64,000 bases of DNA. It comes from JABDMH01 sp965223165. GTDB lineage: Bacteria; Bacteroidota; Bacteroidia; Chitinophagales; Saprospiraceae. The stretch spans positions 1,488,001 through 1,552,000 of the forward strand of contig CBDCVQ010000020.1 of the NCBI GenBank assembly GCA_965223165.1, in the 5' to 3' direction. The stretch's first letter is position 1, and each line of letters starts with the position of its first letter. This document shows positions 56,352-64,000 of this stretch, piece after piece. The notes under the pieces are model-generated. The model was not told the DNA's origin, made no database searches, and worked only from the letters and a program-made list of their open reading frames with translations. Made by a program: the position numbers and the translations under genes.

Positions 56352-57284
56352 TCATACCAGCTCGTTTTTTTTCTCATTTTTTTCGATGATTCTTTGGGCC
56401 AACGTCTGAATATGCGTCCGCAGGCGATCCGGTCCCACAATTTCGATGGCACTCATGGCCGCATTGCCCAGGATGAAATTGGACAAGCCGACAAAGTCTT
56501 CGTTGACCATACTCTGAAACTCATAGGTGAGGGGCTGGCCACCCGGCTCGATCTCACTGAGGGCTTTGGGGTAGGCCCCGACCAGTGCATTGTAGGCGTA
56601 GACATCGAGCTTAAGCTGCACCAAGACTTGGCGGTTATTGGCTATGCGAAAAACGTCGGTCTTTTGAAAGCGATGATCTTCTTCATGTGACCACGGGAGA
56701 TCCAAGATCCGCACCCGGTCGATCCGGCTGAGCAGAAAGTGCCTGGTGCTCTCCTCCTCGACATCGTAGGCTTGTAGGGTATCCAACTCCGCATCTACAA
56801 AGAAGGGCTCTACCTCCCGGTCTCGCACGGTGCCACTGTTGCTCCGATAGTTTTCCAAGACCGCGAGGCGTCGCTGTTTGCGGGCCGTCTCCAGCCGGTC
56901 GATGCGATCCAACGCCGGACGCCGGAGGGCACGCAAACCCAGCTGCTGGAAGTCATAGAGACTTTCCAGCTTTCTTTGCAGGTATATGTTATCCTTGCTA
57001 CTGAGGTAGTCCAACGCCCGACTGATCTTAGCCCGGTCTGCTGCCGACAACGGCTGCAGGTAAGTCAGCTCTCGAAATCCCGCATCCGGCAAGATAGCGT
57101 AGCGGTATCCATCCCGGATCTTGTACTCCACCGTCAGTCCGCAAGCCTTCAATGCGCCAAGGTCACTCTTGACGCCCTCCTGGCTGGCCTGATCAAGCTG
57201 CTGCGAGAGCTCGGAAATCGTATACCGGTAAGGATCTGCCAGCACTTTCAGCAGTACCCGGATGCATCTTTCCCTAGGCGTCAT
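56352..57284 (-). CDS. WYL-domain transcriptional regulator, candidate cas regulator
   Basis: 310 residues. The N-terminus (MTPRERCIRVLLKVLADPYR, ISELSQQLDQASQEGVKSDL) is a winged helix-turn-helix. The middle DAELDTLQAYDVEEESTRHF, then LLSRIDRVRILD, is the WYL ligand-binding region in a diverged form. The C-terminal part (TYEFQSMVNEDFVGLSNFIL) is the WCX-type extension. WYL proteins respond to nucleic acids or nucleotides, and one is a known repressor of a cyanobacterial CRISPR locus. Its place at the head of the cas genes, same strand and 63 bases before cas6, makes it the likely regulator; that is inference. The end ENEKKNELV is unstructured. Confidence 0.85.
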   Translation of the reverse strand: MTPRERCIRVLLKVLADPYRYTISELSQQLDQASQEGVKSDLGALKACGLTVEYKIRDGYRYAILPDAGFRELTYLQPLSAADRAKISRALDYLSSKDNIYLQRKLESLYDFQQLGLRALRRPALDRIDRLETARKQRRLAVLENYRSNSGTVRDREVEPFFVDAELDTLQAYDVEEESTRHFLLSRIDRVRILDLPWSHEEDHRFQKTDVFRIANNRQVLVQLKLDVYAYNALVGAYPKALSEIEPGGQPLTYEFQSMVNEDFVGLSNFILGNAAMSAIEIVGPDRLRTHIQTLAQRIIEKNEKKNELV

Positions 57285-57639
57285 ACCAACGTATACTACA
57301 GGGGTAGGTCACAAATAAAAGCACGGATGAGCATAGCAGCAATATTACAACAAATATTCTTCGTCTCGACAATGGTCATGTCTCGGATCGAGCGTAGGGC
57401 ATGCCCGAGCCCATCACGCCACCGGGACCTGCCATACCGAGCCACCAGCCAGCAGGTCCGTTCCACTCAACCTGGGGTAGAGCGCCGGGTCATTCAGTGC
57501 ACATGGTGACACCGGGCCTTCCACGGCACCCGCGCGAGATGAGGGTGCGACTCGCTCAATAGTGCTCCTCCCCATCCGTCACGAAAGCACATTTGACCAC
57601 GATTGTTGCTATCTTATAAGTGACGCTATCCGACACCAA
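57285..57639. other. Intergenic region between divergent WYL and cyclase genes
   Basis: About 355 bases, GC-rich in the middle, which must hold the promoter for the cas transcript at its left end. A plus-strand frame crosses it but overlaps the WYL gene and has no recognisable content. No clear -33/-7 pair or operator palindrome stands out. Confidence 0.3.
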
Positions 57640-59637
57640 ATGAAAACGCGTAGATATCTCGCTGCTATCATGTTTACCGACCTAGCAGGCTATTCACGGC
57701 TGGCTAGCACGGACGAAGGCGGTGCCCTTTCTATGCTGGAGGCCAATCGACAACTCCAAAGACCCATCATCAGAAGATATGGTTCTTTCGTCAAGGAAAT
57801 GGGAGACGGTATGCTTGCCAGATTCCAAAGTGCGCAGGATGCCGTGGCGTGCGCGATCGAAATACAATCCAACGCACCAACAGCCCTGCGACAAGCAATC
57901 CGCATCGGCATCCATCTGGGTGACATCACCGAAGAAAACGGCGACATCTTTGGTGATGGCGTGAATATTGCCGCTCGCATCGAATCTATCGCTGAGCCTG
58001 GCTCCATCTACGTCTCTGCATCGATCCATCAAGCGATCAAAAGCACCGGTGACATCCTCACTGAACCGGTAGGCCCTCAGCAGCTCAAGCATATCGAGGA
58101 TCCGATCGACTGCTATCGGGTCTTAGGGCTCAGAGAGGGAGTCAGTCCGGCGCCGCCACAAAGATGGCGGGTGAGCAAGCCGCTGCGGATGCTTGCTTCC
58201 ATATTATTCCTGATCCTTCTTGTTGTTTTTGTCACCCGATGGAATGACCAGGCGACGTCCCCTGCCATTGCCGTCTTGCCCTTCACCCAAACGCAAGGTG
58301 ATACCAGTGATCTCTACCTGCAGCAGGCTCTGCCCGAAGAACTGATTCGGAATCTGGGCCGACATACCGGCCTCCTGATTCTTAATCCGAAATCTTCTTT
58401 CCAATACCGTAGCTCCATTAATCCGTTTGACCAGGGCCTGGCAGAAGAAATGAGCATTCCTACACATTTTGTCCGGGGAGAGTACGCGAAGAGAGAGAAC
58501 CGTATCGATCTGGCCGTTTCTGTCGATGATCGATCTGCTCAGACCGTGTGGTCGGGCAACGACAGCCATGACGAGGCACACCTTCCCAACATGATTGCCC
58601 ATCTAGCGGGCGCCATCGCACAGGCCCTGAGCGATCGCAACGAGCCCGACCCAGGTGCTATCGCGGAGATTCAAAACGTCGATCCGGAGACCTATCGCCT
58701 TTACCTGCAGGGCATGCACATTTTAGGTCGATACAATCTCGCTCAGTTTCCCAAGGGTATAGCCTTGCTTGAGCAGGCGACCAGTCGCAGTCCTGCCGAT
58801 GCCAGAGCTTGGGCGGGGTTGGCAGAGGGATACGTCTGGTTGGGGCACACTCCTACCGGCCCGCCCTGGGCCTGGCACAAGGCCAAGTCGGCCGCGGTCA
58901 GGGCTTTGCAGCTGGATTCGGTCAATGCGGAGGCCTGGGCAGCGCTCGCTCATACCAAGACCTATTTTGAATACGACTACGAAGGTGCGCTGGCCGCCTA
59001 CCAGAAAGCCCATGCCCTAAATCCCAACATGGCTTTTAGTCATTACCACTATGCGTGGCATCTATATCTGCTGGACAGCTTGGACAAGGCCATCGAGGAG
59101 CACAAGATTGCACAACAATTAGACCCTTTTGCCCCTGTGCATACCTTCTGGCTTGGGGGGCTATATCTGCGCAAAGGCGACCTGGCCAACGCTAAGAGAG
59201 AGTTGCGGAAAGCGATCAACATGGATTCCACTGCATTTATGGCCCACGCTCTCCTCGGTGAAACGTACTCGCAGGAGGGCAAGATGGACTCGGCGGAAGC
59301 AAGCTTACAACAAGCCATGAAGTTACAGCCCTTTGTCAGATACATTCATTATCGCCGCCACCTGCAAAACGCCGGCCAGTGGGAGCGGAGCCTACAGCTG
59401 ATACACGAAGCCAAGGAAAGAATGCCACCGGGTGGCTTCACCTCCTGGGTGTTGGCCGGGGCCTATGCTGACCATGATAGTACAGAGCAATTCTTTGAAT
59501 ACGCCAACGACGAACCTGCCTTTGCGACGCTTCCGTGGCTCAGACATGGTGTGAAGAGTGAAGCGGTCCTAAGAGATCCCCGCTTCAAGCAATTCATGGA
59601 TAAACTAAACCTGCCGATGCCTCAGGTGATGCCATGA
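57640..59637 (+). CDS. Class III adenylate/guanylate cyclase with TPR repeats
   Basis: I start at ATG 57640 (MKTRRYLAAIMFTDLAGYSR), 26 codons inside the longest frame, where cyclase homology begins; this gives 665 residues. The catalytic domain (about residues 1-165) shows both metal-binding Asp (FTDLAG and EMGDGMLARF), a Lys before EMGDG for base recognition, and FGDGVNIAARIE. A membrane segment LRMLASILFLILLVVFVTRW follows at about 190-210. After a region typical of these proteins (SPAIAVLPFTQTQGDTSDLY), about seven TPR repeats occupy the C-terminal 350 residues (for example AWAGLAEGYVWLGHTP). The TPR part is presumably extracytoplasmic and senses or docks proteins. It makes cAMP or cGMP; which one is not clear. 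Confidence 0.9.
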   Translation: MKTRRYLAAIMFTDLAGYSRLASTDEGGALSMLEANRQLQRPIIRRYGSFVKEMGDGMLARFQSAQDAVACAIEIQSNAPTALRQAIRIGIHLGDITEENGDIFGDGVNIAARIESIAEPGSIYVSASIHQAIKSTGDILTEPVGPQQLKHIEDPIDCYRVLGLREGVSPAPPQRWRVSKPLRMLASILFLILLVVFVTRWNDQATSPAIAVLPFTQTQGDTSDLYLQQALPEELIRNLGRHTGLLILNPKSSFQYRSSINPFDQGLAEEMSIPTHFVRGEYAKRENRIDLAVSVDDRSAQTVWSGNDSHDEAHLPNMIAHLAGAIAQALSDRNEPDPGAIAEIQNVDPETYRLYLQGMHILGRYNLAQFPKGIALLEQATSRSPADARAWAGLAEGYVWLGHTPTGPPWAWHKAKSAAVRALQLDSVNAEAWAALAHTKTYFEYDYEGALAAYQKAHALNPNMAFSHYHYAWHLYLLDSLDKAIEEHKIAQQLDPFAPVHTFWLGGLYLRKGDLANAKRELRKAINMDSTAFMAHALLGETYSQEGKMDSAEASLQQAMKLQPFVRYIHYRRHLQNAGQWERSLQLIHEAKERMPPGGFTSWVLAGAYADHDSTEQFFEYANDEPAFATLPWLRHGVKSEAVLRDPRFKQFMDKLNLPMPQVMP

Positions 59638-59756
59638 TTCCCGTGATATCCGCGACAAATTCCTGTTCCGCTCATCGGCGGCACGCACAGCGAAAGCCCT
59701 TGTAGTTGTGGCGATTATCGTTGGTAGCCTAACCCAATGTCACTAACTTTAGTTTG

Positions 59757-60641
59757 ATGCAAAACTTCTTTGAGACATTACGAGATGTGCTTGAGTTCAA
59801 GAAGTTCCAACTGGAAGAGCTCCTCTTCGTCGAATACACATGCCCACTGGCAGAGGAAGACTTTGGGGTGTGGTCACAGAGGGATTATATCATCTATGTC
59901 TTGAGCGGCAAGAAGTCCTGGAAGACCACAGAGGGCACCACCACCGCTGGCGCCGGCGACATTATGTACGTCAAGAAAGGCGGGTCCATCGTCCGACAGT
60001 TCTTCCAAGAGGACTTCTGCATGCTTGGTTTCTTTCTAACGGACGATTTCATCCGGACAACCATCGGTGAGGTCAAAGATAAATTGCGGCTGCCCAGGGG
60101 GGAAGACTTCGAGAGTCCACAGGTCACCCGGATCGGTACTACATCGGTCCTGTCCTCCTATCTTCAGACCATGCTCCATTACTTTGAGGGGCAGGTGGCA
60201 CCGATGCAATCGCTACTGGAGTTGAAATTCAAGGAGCTGCTCATTAGCATCATATCCGATCCAAAGAATGTTGGCTTGGCACATTACTTTACGTCACTGA
60301 CAGATCAGGAACACTCTTCTCTCTCGTACATCATGGAGCACAACTACTGCTACAACCTTTCGCTGGAGGAGATGGCCAAATTATGCCATCGATCTCTCTC
60401 CTCCTTCCGTAGAGACTTCAAAAAGCTGTACAACACCACGCCCGGCAAGTGGTTGCTCGCAAAGCGTCTGGACCGCGCCGCCGTACTGCTGCACCAGGCC
60501 AATGCCACGGTCACGCAGGTGGCGTTTGACAGTGGCTTTGAAGACACCTCCCACTTCAGCCGAGCATTCAAGGACAAGTTTGGCGAGTCACCCCTCTACT
60601 ACCACCGGCGGGTGACGGCTGGGGCGCTCGAAGGATCATAG
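59757..60641 (+). CDS. AraC family transcriptional regulator
   Basis: 294 residues from ATG 59757 (MQNFFETLRDVLEFKKFQLE); a TTG one codon earlier is unlikely. The N-terminal half has the cupin-like sensor pattern (VLSGKKSWKTTEGTTTAGAG, then DIMYVKKGGS). The C-terminal 100 residues hold two helix-turn-helix units: LSLEEMAKLCHRSLSSFRRD and ATVTQVAFDSGFEDTSHFSR, then AFKDKFGESPLYYHRR, the AraC signature. It is probably a ligand-responsive activator. It lies 119 bases before the MMPL transporter in the same direction, so that transporter unit is its likely target. Confidence 0.9.
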   Translation: MQNFFETLRDVLEFKKFQLEELLFVEYTCPLAEEDFGVWSQRDYIIYVLSGKKSWKTTEGTTTAGAGDIMYVKKGGSIVRQFFQEDFCMLGFFLTDDFIRTTIGEVKDKLRLPRGEDFESPQVTRIGTTSVLSSYLQTMLHYFEGQVAPMQSLLELKFKELLISIISDPKNVGLAHYFTSLTDQEHSSLSYIMEHNYCYNLSLEEMAKLCHRSLSSFRRDFKKLYNTTPGKWLLAKRLDRAAVLLHQANATVTQVAFDSGFEDTSHFSRAFKDKFGESPLYYHRRVTAGALEGS

Positions 60642-60760
60642 CTTTCCCTCCCTCTACATCCATTCTGACTCTCTGAGTCATTTCGATGAATTTCTGAGCA
60701 ATGCACTGGGGTGCTCTGGGTCGTTGCTTTGTGTCAGTGCTAATTCAAAATCTGCAAGAC

Positions 60761-63151
60761 ATGAAACGATCAATGCAAGCCAATCGCCAGACGAAGACAA
60801 AAGCCTATCGATTTTTCGAACAGGTAATTAACTATGGCTGGGTCTTCATCATTGTGGGTGCCATGGTGAGTATCACCATGGCCACCTTTATCCCCAATAT
60901 TAAAATAGACACCTCTGTCGAGGCCTTTATCAAGCCCGATCATCCCTCACTGGTCAGCAGGAATACATTGAAGGAAACCTTCGGATTGTCCGATCCGATC
61001 ATTGTGGCCATAGAAAATGAGGGGGCACAGGGCATTTATAATGAACATACCCTTCGACTCATTCAGCACCTGACCGACACTATCCAAATGATGGAAGGCG
61101 CAGATCCTGACCGGGTTGTCAGCATTGCCACCGAAAATAATATCCGGGGGGATGATGAGGGGATGATCATCGAGTCTTTCCTGGAGGATATTTCCAACGT
61201 GGAAGATATCCGCAAAGCGGTGGAGGATTTTCCCCTTTATCTAGGAAATCTGGTCAGTGAGGACGGCACGGTCACGCTCATCGTGGTGGAGCTCCTGGAC
61301 AAGCAAAGATATGGCGCCCAGGTCTACAATGATCTCCTCAAGGTCATTGAGCCCCTGCAAGGCGAGGAGAGACTTTATGTCGCCGGCGAAGGAGCCGTAG
61401 TAGAACACCTCGGCAAATATGTGCAGGACGATGCGAAGTTAATGACGCCCTTGGCCTTTTTGGTCATTACCATCATATTGTTTCTGGCTTATCGTACCAT
61501 AGGAGGTCTACTGCTGTCCAATCTGGTCATTGTAGGATCGCTCCTGATCGCCATGGGTATTATGGTTGCCAGCGGGGTACCCTTTTACCTCATATCCAAC
61601 ATAATCCCGGTGATCATCATTGCCATTTCGGTCGCTGATTCCATCCACATTCTGGGTCATTTTTACGAGCAGAAAGCCCATCATCCCGAGCTTGACAAAA
61701 AAGAGCTGACGATAAAGACCATGACGGAAATGTGGCGTCCCATCATCGTCACCTCGATCACCAATATTGTAGGGTTTATCGCGATGGGATATTCCTCCGA
61801 CATGCCTCCCATGCGGGCGGTGGGATTGTATTCGTCTGTCGGTGTTGTCTGTGCATTGCTCTTTTCATTTTTCATCCTCCCATCGGTCATGGCCAGGGTC
61901 GATCTCAAACCTTCGAGAGCATTCATTAGTAGGCGCGGAAACCAAGTGGATCAATTTGGTCAGGCGATGATGCAATTAGGAAGCATCGTACTACAAAGGC
62001 CCTATGTCACCATTGCAATTTCGGCGGTCATTATGGTGATGGGGATCGTGGGCATGACCAGGATGAAGTTAAATGACACGATGGTGGAATATTTCAACCA
62101 AAAGGAAAATATCTACCTGGCCGACAAACTGATCAACAAGAAATTAAATGGCACCAACTTCTTTGATGTGGTGGTAGAAACCCAGGAGCAAGAGGGTCTG
62201 TTTGTTGTGGATCGTCTCAAGGCAATCGAAAATCTTCAAAAATTTCTCGAAGAGCAGCCCCACGTGAAGGGCACGACCTCCATCGTCGATATCATGAAGC
62301 AAATGAATCGATCCATTCGAGATGGCGTAGCCGGCGAATACCGTCTGCCTGAAACCGATGATATGATCGCGCAATATTTTTTGCTCTACACTGCGAGCAG
62401 CTCGCCCACGGACCTGGAGCAATATGTGGACAGTGAATATCAGTTGGCAAATGTCCGCGTCATGATGGACAACGGACAATATCAGAGCATCCATCCAGTG
62501 CTGAGAAATACGCGAGAATATTTAGCGGCCAACTTTAATACGGACGGTATGACTGGCGAAGTATCTGGATGGCTCAATGTCATCGATCACTGGATCGGCA
62601 ATATCAGCTTTAGCCATTTTCTCGGCGTGATTCTCGCCCTGATCGTGGTCACCCTAATTTCCTCGATCAGTTTTGGATCACTCTACGCGGGATTATTGGC
62701 GATGATACCCGTCCTGGTCGCCGTCTTCCTAAACTACGCCGTCATGGGATTTACCGGGATCTGGTTGAAGGTCTCCACCTCCATTACCGTAGCCATAGCT
62801 GTGGGCGTGGCCGTCGACTTCTCCGTGCACACCATAGACCGCCTGTTGTTCTTGACCCAGCAGAAAGGATTTACGATCGATCAAGCCCTGCCTCAATTAT
62901 ACCCAAATACGGGGAGAGCGCTGCTCTTTAACCTGCTGGCTCTGGCCCTGGGCTTTGGCACCAATATGGTCAGCTCGGTGCCGCCATGGGCAACGTTCGG
63001 ACTGCTCGTCATGACGATGGTTTCAGTAAGCTTCCTTGCCAGCCTCACATTATTGCCGGTGCTGGTCAAGGTACTCAAGCCAAAATTCTTGCAGCCAAGA
63101 ATAAGCGTTGAGAAAACCTTCGAACCGCTCATAGAAAATATCGCCTCCTAA
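60761..63151 (+). CDS. MMPL/RND family transporter
   Basis: 796 residues from ATG 60761 (MKRSMQANRQTKTKAYRFFE), 20 codons inside the longest frame. It shows the duplicated RND-like layout: one helix, a periplasmic loop (SVEAFIKPDHPSLVSRNTLK) and five helices (including VIIIAISVADSIHILGHFYE), then the same again in the second half (TVAIAVGVAVDFSVHTIDRL). The GVAVDFSVH and SVADSIHIL motifs in TM4 of each half are typical of the lipid- or hopanoid-exporting MMPL branch. It is followed by an outer-membrane lipoprotein-sorting-like gene after 34 bases, a pairing common in bacteria and consistent with lipid or lipoprotein traffic to the outer membrane. Confidence 0.9.
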   Translation: MKRSMQANRQTKTKAYRFFEQVINYGWVFIIVGAMVSITMATFIPNIKIDTSVEAFIKPDHPSLVSRNTLKETFGLSDPIIVAIENEGAQGIYNEHTLRLIQHLTDTIQMMEGADPDRVVSIATENNIRGDDEGMIIESFLEDISNVEDIRKAVEDFPLYLGNLVSEDGTVTLIVVELLDKQRYGAQVYNDLLKVIEPLQGEERLYVAGEGAVVEHLGKYVQDDAKLMTPLAFLVITIILFLAYRTIGGLLLSNLVIVGSLLIAMGIMVASGVPFYLISNIIPVIIIAISVADSIHILGHFYEQKAHHPELDKKELTIKTMTEMWRPIIVTSITNIVGFIAMGYSSDMPPMRAVGLYSSVGVVCALLFSFFILPSVMARVDLKPSRAFISRRGNQVDQFGQAMMQLGSIVLQRPYVTIAISAVIMVMGIVGMTRMKLNDTMVEYFNQKENIYLADKLINKKLNGTNFFDVVVETQEQEGLFVVDRLKAIENLQKFLEEQPHVKGTTSIVDIMKQMNRSIRDGVAGEYRLPETDDMIAQYFLLYTASSSPTDLEQYVDSEYQLANVRVMMDNGQYQSIHPVLRNTREYLAANFNTDGMTGEVSGWLNVIDHWIGNISFSHFLGVILALIVVTLISSISFGSLYAGLLAMIPVLVAVFLNYAVMGFTGIWLKVSTSITVAIAVGVAVDFSVHTIDRLLFLTQQKGFTIDQALPQLYPNTGRALLFNLLALALGFGTNMVSSVPPWATFGLLVMTMVSVSFLASLTLLPVLVKVLKPKFLQPRISVEKTFEPLIENIAS

Positions 63152-63185
63152 TCAATAATTGTTCACTCTCTTAAAATCAATTGTT

Positions 63186-63986
63186 ATGAAAAATCTAGTG
63201 AAAATTTTAGCCGCCATAATGGCTACCGCTTCGATAGCCTTGCATGGCCAGGAATTACCAGATGCTAACCACATTGTCAAGCAGACCCAGGAGCGGGACG
63301 ATGGTGCATTTGTGACGCAGGACATGACGCTGGAGCTGATTAGCAAAAATGGCAAGGTCCGATCACAGACGACAAAGGTCATGCGAAAATATTACGGCAA
63401 GGAGCGCAGACAAGCGATCTATTATACCCAACCCAGCAATGTCGCCGGCACGAGCTTCCTGGTCTATGATTATCCCGAGCCGGACAAGGATGATGATCAA
63501 TGGTTGTACCTGCCCGCTTTAAGAAAAACCCGCAGGATATCCGCCGCCAACCGGGGTGATTATTTTCTCGGCACCGACCTCACTTATGAGGATATTAAGC
63601 TGGGTCCCAAGTTGAGCGATGTGGATTATGTCCACACCACCACCGGACAGGAGGAGGTCGACGGACATGCCTGTTACATTATTGAGTCGGTCCCTATCGA
63701 TGACAAGACGGCAAAGGAGCTGGGCTATAGTAAACTCAAGGCCTGGGTAGATGCGGATAAATGGATGGTGAGAAAAGGTGAATTCTGGGATATCGGGGGT
63801 AATAAACTCAAGACGGTGTCGGTGAGAGACATCATCCAAATCGATGGCATATGGACTGCACATGCGTTACGGGTGGTCAACCACAAGACGGGGCACAAAA
63901 CGAATTTCCTTTTTGACAACACGGACTACCAAAGTCCATTAGAGGACGAAGTATTCACTGAGCAGGCACTCGTAAGGGGCCTATAA
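63186..63986 (+). CDS. Outer-membrane lipoprotein-sorting-like (LolA-fold) protein
   Basis: 266 residues from ATG 63186 (MKNLVKILAAIMATASIALHGQE) with a cleavable signal. The mature protein has the pattern of the LolA/LolB-like open beta-barrel group that follows MMPL transporters: DMTLELISKNGKVRSQTTKV, VYDYPEPDKDDDQWLYLPAL, RKTRRISAANRGDYFLGTDL, TYEDIKLGPKL. The GTDLTYEDI block is the best marker. It probably carries a lipid handed over by the transporter across the periplasm; this is inferred from fold and neighbour. The last three bases of the window (63998-64000) are ATG, 11 bases after this gene, and are probably the start of the next gene of the operon. Confidence 0.85.
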   Translation: MKNLVKILAAIMATASIALHGQELPDANHIVKQTQERDDGAFVTQDMTLELISKNGKVRSQTTKVMRKYYGKERRQAIYYTQPSNVAGTSFLVYDYPEPDKDDDQWLYLPALRKTRRISAANRGDYFLGTDLTYEDIKLGPKLSDVDYVHTTTGQEEVDGHACYIIESVPIDDKTAKELGYSKLKAWVDADKWMVRKGEFWDIGGNKLKTVSVRDIIQIDGIWTAHALRVVNHKTGHKTNFLFDNTDYQSPLEDEVFTEQALVRGL

Positions 63987-64000
63987 AAATAAATATCATG

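Noticed and set aside
56976..57509. 177-residue plus-strand frame overlapping the WYL gene
   Set aside because: It is antisense to a well-supported gene and shows no domain.
57640..59637. Cyclase next to the CRISPR locus as part of a CBASS or type III signalling defence system
   Set aside because: It is a class III cyclase with TPR repeats, not a CD-NTase or Cas10, and no effector with a cyclic-oligonucleotide sensor is nearby.

Overview
The window looks like chromosomal DNA of a marine or sludge-type Bacteroidota, probably near the Saprospiraceae. This is inference from gene content: a SusC/SusD pair with an N-terminal STN domain, a FecR protein with the C-terminal extension usual in that phylum, a type IX secretion (T9SS) C-terminal sorting domain, a caspase-type peptidase, mostly absent Shine-Dalgarno sequences and a Bacteroidota-type I-B cas operon. 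No rRNA or tRNA gene was seen.

Layout. 1-1.7 kb: the 3'-truncated end of a two-gene minus-strand unit, a small Cys-containing protein followed by a DUF692/MNIO enzyme. 1.7-4.1 kb: gene-poor DNA with a decayed gene tail, an SDR oxidoreductase and a small conserved protein. 4.15-11.4 kb: ECF sigma factor, divergent FecR anti-sigma, and a SusC/SusD outer-membrane uptake pair. 11.4-15.4 kb: an accessory island with higBA and parDE toxin-antitoxin modules, a family of short repeats, a 231-bp inverted-repeat (MITE-like) element, and a lipoprotein with a glycine-zipper tail next to a small membrane protein. 15.5-21.3 kb: a tripartite RND efflux operon (adaptor, pump, TolC). 21.4-22.6 kb: a multiply broken caspase-family gene. 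23-31 kb: an NTF2-like lipoprotein, a PQQ/cytochrome c dehydrogenase, a sulfatase, a flavin amine oxidase and a frameshifted M43 metalloprotease.

31.08-46.15 kb is one very large CRISPR array. I counted 232 copies of a 29-bp repeat and 231 spacers by hand (error of one or two possible). The crRNA strand is the minus strand: the terminal degenerate repeat is at 31077, the repeat ends in AATTGAAAT on that strand, and the leader and cas2 lie at the high-coordinate end. 46.36-57.28 kb is the type I-B cas locus, all on the minus strand: WYL regulator, cas6, a pRiA4b ORF-3-like gene, cas5, cas3, a Cas8-type large subunit, cas7, then cas4-cas1-cas2. A plus-strand AAA/DUF4143 ATPase with its own tandem palindromic operator splits effector from adaptation genes. 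Overlapping spacers reveal the flanks of four protospacers, and all four read 5'-CCA or 5'-CCT, so the PAM is very probably CCW. Other array features are block duplications, a propagated variant repeat, two mutually complementary spacers, a spacer matching a tRNA 3' end, and a shift to AT-rich spacers at the leader end.

57.6-64 kb: a nucleotidyl cyclase-TPR protein, an AraC regulator, an MMPL/RND transporter and an outer-membrane lipoprotein-sorting-like protein. The last three bases of the window are probably the start codon of the next gene.
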